Shown here piece after piece: positions 26,822 through 35,686 of a DNA stretch of 64,000 nucleotides. The first letter of the stretch is position 1, and each line of letters opens with the position of its first letter. The stretch spans positions 1 through 64,000 of the forward strand of contig DATLXH010000157.1 in assembly GCA_035576005.1 (NCBI GenBank), in the 5' to 3' direction. This stretch comes from DATLXH01 sp035576005. GTDB lineage: Bacteria > Acidobacteriota > Thermoanaerobaculia > Gp7-AA8. Both the position numbers and the translations under genes were made by a program. The notes below the pieces were generated by a model. It was not told where the DNA came from and did not search any database. It saw only the letters and a list, made by a program, of their open reading frames with translations.

Positions 26822-28382
26822 CCCGCCGGCGGTGGTCCGATGGTCCCACCGCGACTTCGGTCGCTGGCTGCTCGAGGTAGAACGGCGCTTTCCGGTCGCT
26901 ACTTGGAGAATCGGAGACGTTCCGGTCTGGCCAGTTGTGCGAGCGACACTGTATGGTTCGCTCTTCAATGCCGTCGTCCCCGGTTTCGGGATCGGTAGCC
27001 GCTCTGGTCAGCATGTTCGGAGGTTGATTCGCGCCGGGACGCAATGGGCGCACGCACTCGGTGCTGACCGTGTTCACAACGAGTGGCCACAAGGGAGAGC
27101 CGATGTGGTCTTTTTGAGCTACTCGGTTGGGACGCAGCCGGTGGTTGCGGGCCGCTGCGTTGACCCCCTCCTCACGCCGTATGTCGAGTTGGTGAAGGCA
27201 GAGGGGAAGCGCGCCCGGGTGTGGGAGACGAGCCCCTTCGGAGATTACAATCTGCCGCGCACCACTCCGTCGGCTCTGATCGAGCCAATCATGCTCGTGC
27301 CGCGAATCGCTTCCCAGGTTTTGCCACCGCCGCCGCCGAGCGACGAGGTGCTCCCGGCCTTTGACGAATTTGTGCAATTCGCGCGCGCCAGCGGCGTGTC
27401 GTTCCGATATGCGCAACGCAAGTCGCTCCGACGGGACATCGCGAGTGTCCGTTGGCTCGGCGCGATATTCGAGTTTCTGTTGCGGCGCGTTCAACCGGTT
27501 ATTGGTTTCGTGGCTGACAATGGCCTCCGTGAGCAGGCATTCTGTCTAGCCTGTTCCAGACTGGGAGTCACCAGTGTCGAGATTCAGCACGGCGTACAGA
27601 GGGAGTTGCATCCGGCATTCTCCTACTGGTCGGCCATTCCGTCAGGTGGATACGCCACGAGGCCCGACCGTTTCTGGTGCTGGGAACAGGCGGACGCGGA
27701 TGTCATCAATCGGTGGACTGCTGCAGACGGTTCTAACGCCGCTGTCGCTGGTGGCGACCCCTGGTTGAAAATGTGGCAAGACCGGCTTTGGGGTCCTGCC
27801 GCCGAGCTTGATGCAGAGTTTTCGGCGCTTAAGGAGGCCACGGACGCCCCGCAGCATGCGTTGGTCGCACTGTCGTCGGTTGGCGAACTTTTTCCAGAGG
27901 CACTGCTCGAGGTTCTGAAAAATCCACCCTCCGGATGGCGGTTCTGGATACGGCTTCATCCCGTGAATCAGAAAGCGTGCCGATTGGAAGCCGACCAAGT
28001 TCTTCGGCAGCTCGGATATTCGCGATCGTTGACGGATTATACGACACGCTTACCGCTGTTCCTCCTGCTACGTCATATGGATTGTCAGATTGTGGTGAAT
28101 ATTTCAACTGTCATTCGCCAGGCCGCGGCGATGGGAGTACCGAGCATCGCGTGCGGAGATGTTGATCAAGCACGGCAGTTTTACAACACTGAAGTGAGTG
28201 AGGGCCTCCTGGCGACTGCCAACTCTGGCGATGAACTGGCCGCACTCTTGCCAGCAATGCGACGCCGCAAGCTCGAATTGCGTCGCGGGCCGCGGCCCGA
28301 CTCCGCCGCGACGATGCATGCGCTGCTCGAGCAAGCTTTTCGGCGGGTGCGCGGGACAGAACAGTATTCGAGGCGTAGGTAG
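26802..28382 (+). CDS. Unrecognised 526-aa protein, possible GT-B-type glycosyltransferase
   Basis: I do not recognise the family with certainty. The C-terminal two thirds has features seen in capsule-synthesis and CDP-glycerol-transferase-like GT-B proteins: VTSVEIQHGVQRELHP, WIRLHPVNQ, and a late VVNISTVIRQAAAMGVPSIA block. The N-terminus starts with a soluble region, WSHRDFGRWLLEVERRFP. There is no signal peptide or clear TM. It overlaps wzx and lies before the second amidotransferase set, so a transferase adding a sugar or substituent to the repeat unit is inferred. Confidence 0.6.
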   Translation: MQALATDPPAVVRWSHRDFGRWLLEVERRFPVATWRIGDVPVWPVVRATLYGSLFNAVVPGFGIGSRSGQHVRRLIRAGTQWAHALGADRVHNEWPQGRADVVFLSYSVGTQPVVAGRCVDPLLTPYVELVKAEGKRARVWETSPFGDYNLPRTTPSALIEPIMLVPRIASQVLPPPPPSDEVLPAFDEFVQFARASGVSFRYAQRKSLRRDIASVRWLGAIFEFLLRRVQPVIGFVADNGLREQAFCLACSRLGVTSVEIQHGVQRELHPAFSYWSAIPSGGYATRPDRFWCWEQADADVINRWTAADGSNAAVAGGDPWLKMWQDRLWGPAAELDAEFSALKEATDAPQHALVALSSVGELFPEALLEVLKNPPSGWRFWIRLHPVNQKACRLEADQVLRQLGYSRSLTDYTTRLPLFLLLRHMDCQIVVNISTVIRQAAAMGVPSIACGDVDQARQFYNTEVSEGLLATANSGDELAALLPAMRRRKLELRRGPRPDSAATMHALLEQAFRRVRGTEQYSRRR

Positions 28383-28384
28383 AT

Positions 28385-29029
28385 ATGTCGATCGTGATCA
28401 TTGATTATGGAATGGGTAATGTCGGGTCGATTCGGAACATGCTCCGCAAATGCGGCGTCACCGCGCAGATTTCGGGCGATCCAGGCGAAATCGAGCGAGC
28501 CACGAAGCTGATTCTTCCAGGAGTCGGCGCGTTCGATCAGGGCATGCATCGTCTCCGTCAATACGGACTCGTTACTCTGCTGGACCGCAAGGTTCGGGAG
28601 GAGAAGACTCCGCTGCTGGGCATCTGTCTCGGCATGCATTTGCTGGCGAGGAGCAGCGAGGAGGGAAGGGAGGCGGGACTAGGATGGTTTGACGCGGAGG
28701 TTGTGCGCTTCCGTTTTGGGGAACAGCCGGGTGTCGGCTTGAAGGTTCCGCACATGGGCTGGAACACTGTGAGGCCGCAAGCCTCCGATGGTGTTACGGG
28801 TCTGGTCTCCGGCGCCAGGTTTTATTTTGTTCATTCTTACTATGTGGTCTGTCACAACAATGATGACGTGATCGCACGCACGACATATGGTTTCTCGTTC
28901 GCATCAGCGATGCGCCGTGACAATGTGATCGGAGTGCAGTTTCACCCCGAAAAGAGCCACCGTTTTGGCATGGCGTTTTTGTCCGAGTTTGCGCGGTCCT
29001 CCAGCGCGGTGACCGCCGCCGAATGCTGA
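28385..29029 (+). CDS. hisH: HisH-like glutamine amidotransferase subunit, copy 2
   Basis: A 214-residue class I glutaminase with IDYGMGNVGSI, PGVGAFDQG, nucleophile Cys in GICLGMHLLA, and QFHPEKS. It is related to but clearly distinct from copy 1 at 18095. It overlaps HisF copy 2 by 7 bases. It is part of the second ammonia-supplying set, in the order HisH-HisF-WbpG rather than WbpG-HisH-HisF. Confidence 0.9.
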   Translation: MSIVIIDYGMGNVGSIRNMLRKCGVTAQISGDPGEIERATKLILPGVGAFDQGMHRLRQYGLVTLLDRKVREEKTPLLGICLGMHLLARSSEEGREAGLGWFDAEVVRFRFGEQPGVGLKVPHMGWNTVRPQASDGVTGLVSGARFYFVHSYYVVCHNNDDVIARTTYGFSFASAMRRDNVIGVQFHPEKSHRFGMAFLSEFARSSSAVTAAEC

Positions 29030-29844
29030 TCCCGCGCGTGATTCCCTGTCTTCTGCTGCGCTCGCGTGGGCTGGTGAAGACGACAAAATTCCGCCGTCCC
29101 GTTTACCTTGGAGATCCGGTGAACGTCATTCGCATATTCAATGAGAAGGAGGTCGATGAAGTCATCCTCCTCGATATCACGGCCACACTGGAACAGCGGG
29201 AGCCTAACTTCTCTCTTCTGGAGGAAATCAGCAGCGAGTGCTTTATGCCGCTTGCGTACGGTGGTGGAGTGCGAACCACTTCGCAAATGAGAACGCTTTA
29301 TTCACTCGGAATCGAAAAGGTCGCCCTCAACACCGCAGCTATCGACAATCCCGCGCTAATCTCCGAGGCGGCTTCGTGCTTCGGCAGCCAGAGTGTCGCG
29401 GTCTCGATCGACGTGAAGAAAGATTGGAAGCGGCGATATCGTGTGGTGACATCCTGCGGGCGGCGCATGACCACACTGGATCCGGTGGCGTTCGCGGTGT
29501 CGATGCAACAGCACGGTGCAGGCGAAGTGATCCTGAACAATATCGGACGCGACGGCACCATGAAAGGCTATGACTTGGACTTGGTTAGAAGCGTCACATC
29601 CTGTCTGGATATACCGGTGATCGCCTGTGGCGGGGCGGCGTCGGTGAGCGATCTTGCCGGAGTTGTCCGGAAAGGCCGCGCGTCGGCAGCGGGAGCGGGA
29701 AGTATGTTTGTCTTTCAAGGTTTGCACAGGGGCGTGCTGATCAGCTTCCCGAGTCACGCCGAATTGGAAAAGGCGTTTGCCGGGACGGAACCTGGGTGGG
29801 AATACAGCCCGCAGGGACAGTCAGCCGCGAATGGAAAGGGTTAG
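29023..29844 (+). CDS. hisF: HisF-like cyclase/ammonia-channel subunit, copy 2
   Basis: A 273-residue TIM barrel starting PRVIPCLLLRSRGLVKTTKF, with VILLDITAT, MPLAYGGGVRT, KVALNTAAI, NNIGRDGTMKGYDLD and PVIACGGAAS. The histidine-pathway Asp near the first strand is not present (LLLRSRGLVK), as in copy 1. The ILNNIGRDGTM block keeps the loop that contacts phosphate. It partners HisH copy 2 and WbpG copy 2. Confidence 0.9.
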   Translation: MLIPRVIPCLLLRSRGLVKTTKFRRPVYLGDPVNVIRIFNEKEVDEVILLDITATLEQREPNFSLLEEISSECFMPLAYGGGVRTTSQMRTLYSLGIEKVALNTAAIDNPALISEAASCFGSQSVAVSIDVKKDWKRRYRVVTSCGRRMTTLDPVAFAVSMQQHGAGEVILNNIGRDGTMKGYDLDLVRSVTSCLDIPVIACGGAASVSDLAGVVRKGRASAAGAGSMFVFQGLHRGVLISFPSHAELEKAFAGTEPGWEYSPQGQSAANGKG

Positions 29845-29848
29845 CGAC

Positions 29849-31027
29849 ATGCCATTCTCCATTGATCCTGACGTCGTACTCAACGCCTTGCCGAGCAACC
29901 GCCGAATCTGCACGCGTTGCGTCATGGATACGAGTGATCCCGAGATTGTCTTCGACGAAGAGGGAAACTGTAACCACTGTACGCGTGCACTCATGCTGCT
30001 CGAGACCCGACTGCCGCTATATAAGGACGGTCCGTACCGGCTCGATCGCCTCGTCGAGCGTATCCAGATAAACGGAAAGGGCCGCCCGTACGACTGCATC
30101 GTGGGTGTGAGTGGGGGAGCCGATAGTACGTTTGCCGCATATACCGCAAAGAAGCTCGGCCTCAGGCCGCTCGCGGTCCATTTCGATAACGGTTGGAATT
30201 CAGAGCTAGCAGTTAGCAATATCGAACAGACGCTCAGAAGGATGGGGATTGAACTCTACACGTATGTCGTTGATTGGGAAGAGTTTCGAGACCTTCAGCT
30301 TAGTTTTCTTCGCGCGTCTGTTCCTGACGCGGAAATCCCTACTGATCACGGTATTTGGGCGCTGCTGTACAAGACAGCAAAGCGGTTCGGCGTGCGCCAC
30401 ATCGTTACAGGCACAAACCTCAGTACCGAGTCCGTTCTCCCCAGGTCCTGGACGTACGGCGTCACGGACTGGACGTACATCAAGGACGTGCACCGCCGGT
30501 TCGGGAACCGTCGTTTGAAAACTTTCCCACGCTACACCCTTGGCCAATTCATGTTTGCCGTGCTCGTACGCCGCGTGACTGGCAGCAGCATTCTGAATTC
30601 GGTGGAGTACAACAAGGAGGATGCTTTGCAGCTTATGGAACGGGAGCTGGGATACCGGCGCTACCCAGACAAACACCACGAGTCGATTTATACGCGCTTC
30701 TTTCAGTCCTACATTCTTCCTCGAAAGTTCGGGATCGACAAGCGGCGCGCGCACTTGTCGTCATTGATCATGAGCGATCAGATCACTCGGGAGACGGCGG
30801 TTGACGAGCTGCAGCGTCCGGTCGCCGACGAGGCCTCGGTCCAGGATGACCTTCGATATGTAGTGAAGAAATTCGGCATTACCGAAGGTGAGTTCGCTGC
30901 GATTATGGCACTTCCCAGACGCTCTTATCGCGACTACCGCAATCAACTCGCTCGTCAAGAGCAGTTGAAGGTGGCGATGAGGCTGGCGCAGCGGTACCAC
31001 ATCGTTCCCCGGCAACTGGGGCTGTAA
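29849..31027 (+). CDS. wbpG: N-acetyl sugar amidotransferase (WbpG/PseA type), copy 2
   Basis: A 392-residue member with the Cys block ICTRCVMDTSDPEIVFDEEG, then CNHC, the PP-loop GVSGGADSTFAAYT, and TGTNLSTESVLP. The TRCVMDTSDPxIxFDxxGxCNxC signature is that of the PseA/WbpG family. It differs from copy 1 in the PP-loop (SGGADS against SGGKDS) and in lacking the long insertion. ATG at 29849 is preceded by GGAAAGGG; an in-frame ATG at 29831 is less likely. It sits 20 bases before the Wzy-like gene. Confidence 0.9.
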   Translation: MPFSIDPDVVLNALPSNRRICTRCVMDTSDPEIVFDEEGNCNHCTRALMLLETRLPLYKDGPYRLDRLVERIQINGKGRPYDCIVGVSGGADSTFAAYTAKKLGLRPLAVHFDNGWNSELAVSNIEQTLRRMGIELYTYVVDWEEFRDLQLSFLRASVPDAEIPTDHGIWALLYKTAKRFGVRHIVTGTNLSTESVLPRSWTYGVTDWTYIKDVHRRFGNRRLKTFPRYTLGQFMFAVLVRRVTGSSILNSVEYNKEDALQLMERELGYRRYPDKHHESIYTRFFQSYILPRKFGIDKRRAHLSSLIMSDQITRETAVDELQRPVADEASVQDDLRYVVKKFGITEGEFAAIMALPRRSYRDYRNQLARQEQLKVAMRLAQRYHIVPRQLGL

Positions 31028-31046
31028 TCGTCAACAGGTAAATCAA

Positions 31047-32369
31047 GTGTACAAGTACGTTGTTGGGTTCGCCCTTGTGATGCCACTCTACGGGATCTGG
31101 CTCATGGAACGTGGCGCTTTCGGCTGGTCTGTCGGCCGCGTCGGATATCCCAATGGAGCCGCCAAGGCATTCGCGCTGTATTCCGTAGTGCTTGCGACTA
31201 TCGCCTGGCTGATCGCACGACGAGCGCCGGCAACGAATACCCGGCAGGTGACGGCGGCCTTTCGCGCGCCAGAGAGGCTGTTTCGGCGATTCAGCGTCCA
31301 TCTCATGCCGGTCCAGTTGATGTTTCTCGGTGTGCTGCTATTCGGCTTCGGTGGTATCGATGTCTGGACCGGCGTTCGCGGCAAAGGTGAGTTCCGTGTA
31401 GGCCTCGGGACGTTCGGGGCCGTCGCGTTCATGCTGATCAAGTACGTCATACCGGCACTCTTCGCGTATGCCGCATACCTCTACAGGACTTGTCGGTCAT
31501 CGTCTCGGAATCGATTGCTGCTGTTCACAAATGGTGCGCTCGCATTCATCTGTGGCACGGTATGGGGATATAAGGCGACGCCGATATCGGTCCTCCTGCC
31601 GGGTTTGCTTTTGCTGTTCTGGCGCATCGGTCTGAGACAAATGGTGTGGCTTGGCGCCTTGGTGGCGGGGTCATTTGTCGCTCTCTTCCACGTCTTCGAT
31701 TCAAGCGAGTACTCGCGCATCAGCGCGCTCGAGTTCCTCTGGATCCGACTGACGGTCTTGCAGGGAGATGTATCATGGGAAATCTGGGATCAGTACCGGA
31801 GCGGTGCTCTCTTCCCGCCATACCTCCGAACGCTTACGCCGTTTCTCGGAAACCGTGTCTTCTCGCTTCTCACTGGCCTGAGCGCCTCGAAGTTTTCTGT
31901 TTGGATGGAGTACCAGTATGGGTTTCTTTTGACGTATCTTGCCGGCGTGCCGTTGGACCTCATCGAGGCGGGGTACACCGTTACAGGAACGCCTTTCGCC
32001 GAAGGGTTGATCGCAGCCGGATTGTACGGAGCTATGGCATTCGCGGTTCTTGGAGGCATCATGACGGGCCTGCTGTACTATGCCATAGCGTGGGCAATCG
32101 CCCGACGGCGTGCCGCGGCTGCCGCAATTCTGGCCACCTACTTCTGCTGGTGCGTCTTTCCGTGGCTGGTAGGCGGTGGTGTGGTCACATTCTTCCATCT
32201 GTCGGTGTTCGCGGGTCTTTTTGGAGCGTACTTGTGCATTGCGATTCTTCGCGGGGGACTTGTAACCCTGCTGACACGAAAACCGGCATCGGCCGGGACG
32301 GGACGGCCCTCTGGGAAGCTGGCCCGATCGCACTGGCGACGGGTGGAGGACACGACATCCGGGTTCTGA
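31047..32369 (+). CDS. wzy: Wzy-like polysaccharide polymerase
   Basis: A 440-residue polytopic membrane protein with about 10-11 TM helices (for example KYVVGFALVMPLYGIWLM, MIKYVIPALFAYAAYLY-like, ATPISVLLPGLLLLFW). It has a large loop around DVSWEIWDQYRSGALFPPYL, as in O-antigen polymerases. Sequence identity is low, as usual for Wzy, so the call rests on topology and on the position between an amidotransferase set and a glycosyltransferase, with Wzx nearby. It starts at GTG 31047. Its stop lies inside the next gene. Confidence 0.7.
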   Translation: MYKYVVGFALVMPLYGIWLMERGAFGWSVGRVGYPNGAAKAFALYSVVLATIAWLIARRAPATNTRQVTAAFRAPERLFRRFSVHLMPVQLMFLGVLLFGFGGIDVWTGVRGKGEFRVGLGTFGAVAFMLIKYVIPALFAYAAYLYRTCRSSSRNRLLLFTNGALAFICGTVWGYKATPISVLLPGLLLLFWRIGLRQMVWLGALVAGSFVALFHVFDSSEYSRISALEFLWIRLTVLQGDVSWEIWDQYRSGALFPPYLRTLTPFLGNRVFSLLTGLSASKFSVWMEYQYGFLLTYLAGVPLDLIEAGYTVTGTPFAEGLIAAGLYGAMAFAVLGGIMTGLLYYAIAWAIARRRAAAAAILATYFCWCVFPWLVGGGVVTFFHLSVFAGLFGAYLCIAILRGGLVTLLTRKPASAGTGRPSGKLARSHWRRVEDTTSGF

Positions 32370-33547
32370 TTTTCCATCCCTCCGCAGTGTTCGGCGGTGC
32401 TTCGAGGAGTCTGATCGAGCTGTGGCGTGGGCTGCAAACGACGGGCTTCCACGGTACGGTCGTGTGTCCGGCAGGCTCGACGGCAGAACGATTTCGATCG
32501 GTGGGCTTTGACACGGTAGAGGTCGCGGGCTTGTCGCAATGGGACGACACCCGCTACGGACATTATCGCGGTCTACGCTGGCTGATTCTGTTGCGTGAGA
32601 TTGCGTGGCTGCTGCCGAGCCTTCTCGTCGTCTGGCGCATGCGATCACAGAAATTCGATGTGATCCACGTCAACGAGATTACGCTGCTGCTTTGCGGAAT
32701 TCTCGCCCGACAGTCACTGCGCGCGCCGCTCGTGGTTCATGTACGATCGCTTCAGAGAGGAACATCGGGTGGCTTGCGGACGCGCCTCATGGTGAAGCTC
32801 CTGCGAAAGTTCGGCGATGCGATTGTCGCGATTGATGAAACCGTTCGCGCGACACTACCGTCCGACCTTCCAATAAAAGTCATTCACAATACAGTAGCGC
32901 GCCCTCCTCGTGGAACCGAACCGCCGACAACGAAGCAGCATTTGCGCGTTGCCAGTGTCAGCGTGCTCCACGAGAATAAGGGCATCTACGAGTTCGCCGA
33001 AGCGGCTCGGGTCTGCCGAGACCGCGGTCTGCCAGTCGACTTTCTGATTGTCGGTGAGAACGCCCGGGACTGCCGCGGACTGCGTGGGTGGCTTTTGCGT
33101 CGTCTGAAAATGGCACGCGATGTCAGACGCGATATTGACGAGTTCGTGGCACGTTACGGGTTGGAGCGGACCGTCTCGCTCGTTGGATTCTTGAGCGACG
33201 TCGGGCGTGTGTATCGCGACATTGATGTGCTCTGCTTTCCCAGCCGGCTCAATGCCCCGGGACGACCGGTATTCGAGGCCGCATTCCATGGAGTTCCGAG
33301 TATCGTCGTGGTCGACCAACCAAGTAAAGATACGATTGTACCGGGTGTCACGGGCCTGTGCCTCGAGCGGGCGGACCCGGTCCTGCTGGCAGATGCGATT
33401 GAGCGAATGTATCGCAATCCCGAGGAACGACGCAGAATGGGAGAGAAGGCAAGAGAACTCGCAGAACGTTACTTTGACTCCTCGACCAACGCGGCGCTGC
33501 TGGGCGACGTATACACAGAGCTCGCACTTGGGCGACGCCAGCCGTGA
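32357..33547 (+). CDS. Glycosyltransferase family 4 (non-canonical start)
   Basis: A GT-B glycosyltransferase of about 396 residues: N-terminal IRVLIFHPSAVFGGASRSL, middle FDVIHVNEITLLL, sugar-nucleotide half VASVSVLHENKGIYEFAEAA and the GT4 C-terminal block RPVFEAAFHGVPSIVV. The frame stays open far upstream, but that part is out-of-frame sequence of the Wzy gene. No ATG, GTG or TTG lies near the conserved start. ATC at 32357, seven bases after GGAGGA, is the best-placed codon and gives the normal family length. The boundary is therefore uncertain. Confidence 0.8.
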   Translation: MRVLIFHPSAVFGGASRSLIELWRGLQTTGFHGTVVCPAGSTAERFRSVGFDTVEVAGLSQWDDTRYGHYRGLRWLILLREIAWLLPSLLVVWRMRSQKFDVIHVNEITLLLCGILARQSLRAPLVVHVRSLQRGTSGGLRTRLMVKLLRKFGDAIVAIDETVRATLPSDLPIKVIHNTVARPPRGTEPPTTKQHLRVASVSVLHENKGIYEFAEAARVCRDRGLPVDFLIVGENARDCRGLRGWLLRRLKMARDVRRDIDEFVARYGLERTVSLVGFLSDVGRVYRDIDVLCFPSRLNAPGRPVFEAAFHGVPSIVVVDQPSKDTIVPGVTGLCLERADPVLLADAIERMYRNPEERRRMGEKARELAERYFDSSTNAALLGDVYTELALGRRQP

Positions 33548-33753
33548 TCGGCCTTCCCGGCAAAGGACTTACCTTTGAACGTAATTGAGTTTGCTGTTTC
33601 GCATGTGCATGCGGGCCGGCGGCTGTCGTTCGACGCTGAACAAGTCGTCAGCCTTCCAAGTGCATCGTTCGGAAGGTTGCCAGTAGATTCTGCGTCGGTG
33701 AGGTCGCCTCGTCGGGATGCCGCAAGAGTTCGGTCCCGGCGGGTAAGGATTGG

Positions 33754-34650
33754 GTGGAAGTTGTGCGCGTACTGATTCTGGGTTCCGGCGGGATGCTCGG
33801 ACACAAGCTCTATCAGACTCTCAGAGAGCGATTCGAGGTCTTCGCGGCCTTTCGCGCGGCATCGCTGTACCAGGGTCTCGGTCTCTTTGACCGCGAGCAC
33901 GTCGTCGACGGCGTCGACGCGAGCAACTTCGATGCGATCATCGGGGCCATGGCTCGTGTCCGTCCCGACGCAGTCGTCAATTGTATCGGCATCATCAAAC
34001 AGCTCGCCGAAGCGAATGATCCTGTCCGCAGTCTGAGCATCAACTCTTTACTGCCGCACCGACTTGCCGCCCTTTGTCACGCGGCCGGTTCACGGCTGAT
34101 TCATATCAGTACAGATTGTGTTTTCTCCGGTCGCAAAGGAATGTATTCCGAAGGTGATGTCTCCGACGCCGAAGATCTCTACGGCCGTACCAAGTTCCTA
34201 GGAGAGGTGGCAGCCCCAGCGGGGCTGACGCTGCGGACATCGATCATCGGACGCGAGTTGTATTCGACGAGCGGATTAGTCGAATGGTTCCTCGCAAATC
34301 GCGGGAAGCGAGTGCGAGGTTTCACCCGTGCGATCTATTCCGGCTTCACAACCATTGAGCTCTCGCGTTTGATCGCGCGAGTGATTTCCGATTTTACGGA
34401 TCTCCGAGGCATGTATCATGTTTCGTCGGAACCAATCAGCAAGTATGATCTCCTTTTGCTGGCTGCGGATGCTTTTGACGCCGGCATCGAGATCGATCCG
34501 GATACGTCGGTCAATATCGACCGCAGTCTCAACAGCGACCGTTTTCGATTGTTGACGCAATTCCGGCCACAGACCTGGCCGGAGATGATCGGCGAAATGG
34601 CCGCTGATCCGACTCCGTACGAACAGTGGAGGGTTGCACGTGCATCTTGA
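33754..34650 (+). CDS. RmlD-like NDP-4-keto-sugar reductase (WbvR-type)
   Basis: A 298-residue extended-SDR enzyme of the dTDP-4-dehydrorhamnose reductase family: VLILGSGGMLGHKLYQTL, HISTDCVFSG, YGRTKFLGE (catalytic Tyr/Lys) and TSIIGREL. With the CapE/WbvB-like dehydratase-epimerase and a 2-epimerase next in line, it matches the WbvB-WbvR-WbvD route to UDP-L-QuiNAc described in Vibrio cholerae O37. In the FucNAc route, a CapF enzyme with a cupin domain would be expected; none is seen here. The start is a GTG at 33754 (GTG 33763 possible). Confidence 0.82.
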   Translation: MEVVRVLILGSGGMLGHKLYQTLRERFEVFAAFRAASLYQGLGLFDREHVVDGVDASNFDAIIGAMARVRPDAVVNCIGIIKQLAEANDPVRSLSINSLLPHRLAALCHAAGSRLIHISTDCVFSGRKGMYSEGDVSDAEDLYGRTKFLGEVAAPAGLTLRTSIIGRELYSTSGLVEWFLANRGKRVRGFTRAIYSGFTTIELSRLIARVISDFTDLRGMYHVSSEPISKYDLLLLAADAFDAGIEIDPDTSVNIDRSLNSDRFRLLTQFRPQTWPEMIGEMAADPTPYEQWRVARAS

Positions 34651-35686
34651 GGGGAAGCGAATTCTGGTAACCGGCGGAACCGGTTCCCTGGGGCAGACTG
34701 TCGTCAGGCGATTGCTTACCGGTGAAATGGGCAAGCCAGCGCGGGTGGTAGTCTTTTCTCGCGACGAAGCGAAACAGCACTACATGCGGCTCTCGTATCT
34801 TCACCGTAGCGAGGCCACCGACGATATTATCTATCGTAACTCGCGGGACATCCTGTCCTTCCGTATCGGCGATGTTCGTGATTATTCGGCACTGCTGCAG
34901 GCGGCCCGTGAAAGCGACGTGATCATTCACGCCTCGGCCTTAAAGCAGGTTCCATCATGCGAGTACTTTCCGTTCGAGGCGGTGCAAACAAACATTTATG
35001 GTGCTCAGAACGTCGTACGGGTGATTCGAGAGAATGACACGCCCGTAGAGACTGTCGTGGGGATCTCGACTGACAAGGCGTGCAAACCGATCAACGTGAT
35101 GGGCATGACGAAGGCTGTCATGGAGCGCATTCTCATCGAGGCGAACATCGAGTGTGCTCGTACGCGGTTCGTGTGTGTCCGTTATGGAAATGTGATCGCG
35201 TCGCGCGGCTCGGTAGTGCCTCTCTTCCTCGACCAGATCGCGCGAGGTGGTCCGGTGACGGTCACCATGCGGGAGATGACTCGGTTTCTTCTCAGCCTCG
35301 ACCGCGCAGTCGACACCGTGTTTGCCGCGATCCGCACCGCGCACCCCGGTGACACGTACGTGCCGCGTGTCCCCGCCGCACGAGTGTCCGATCTCGCGGA
35401 AGTGCTCATCGATGGGCGCGATATTCCCATCGTGTATACCGGCATCCGTCCCGGCGAGAAGATCCACGAGATCATGGTCTCGGAAGAGGAGTGTTACCGT
35501 ACGATCGCGCGCGATGACTATTATGTCATCTGCTCGATGCTTCCGGAGTTGCGGGCGGAGACCGCGGCGGAGAGGCCGCTCAAGCGTAAATACTCTTCCG
35601 AAGACATCACCCTTGACCACGGGGGCTTGCGTGAGTTACTGGAGGCGCACCTTCGCACCCCGATGTTCGCGGACGTAACACCGTGA
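34640..35686 (+). CDS. UDP-GlcNAc 4,6-dehydratase/5-epimerase (CapE/WbjB/WbvB)
   Basis: A 348-residue polysaccharide-synthesis SDR without membrane domain: RILVTGGTGSLGQTVVRRL, SALKQVPSCEYFPFEAVQTN, GISTDKACKPINVMGMTKAV and RYGNVIASRGSVVPLF. CapE-type enzymes convert UDP-GlcNAc to the 4-keto-6-deoxy-L-sugar. GTG 34640 is chosen because GGAGG lies seven bases ahead; it overlaps the RmlD-like gene. It differs from the membrane-bound WbpM-type enzyme at 44660. Confidence 0.9.
   Translation: MHLEGKRILVTGGTGSLGQTVVRRLLTGEMGKPARVVVFSRDEAKQHYMRLSYLHRSEATDDIIYRNSRDILSFRIGDVRDYSALLQAARESDVIIHASALKQVPSCEYFPFEAVQTNIYGAQNVVRVIRENDTPVETVVGISTDKACKPINVMGMTKAVMERILIEANIECARTRFVCVRYGNVIASRGSVVPLFLDQIARGGPVTVTMREMTRFLLSLDRAVDTVFAAIRTAHPGDTYVPRVPAARVSDLAEVLIDGRDIPIVYTGIRPGEKIHEIMVSEEECYRTIARDDYYVICSMLPELRAETAAERPLKRKYSSEDITLDHGGLRELLEAHLRTPMFADVTP

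Noticed and set aside
31773..32648. 291-codon minus-strand open frame
   Set aside because: Antisense to the Wzy and GT4 genes and of poor composition.
33575..33753. Small frame between the GT4 and RmlD-like genes
   Set aside because: No ribosome site or similarity; its Arg/Ser-rich end overlaps the RmlD-like gene. Treated as intergenic.
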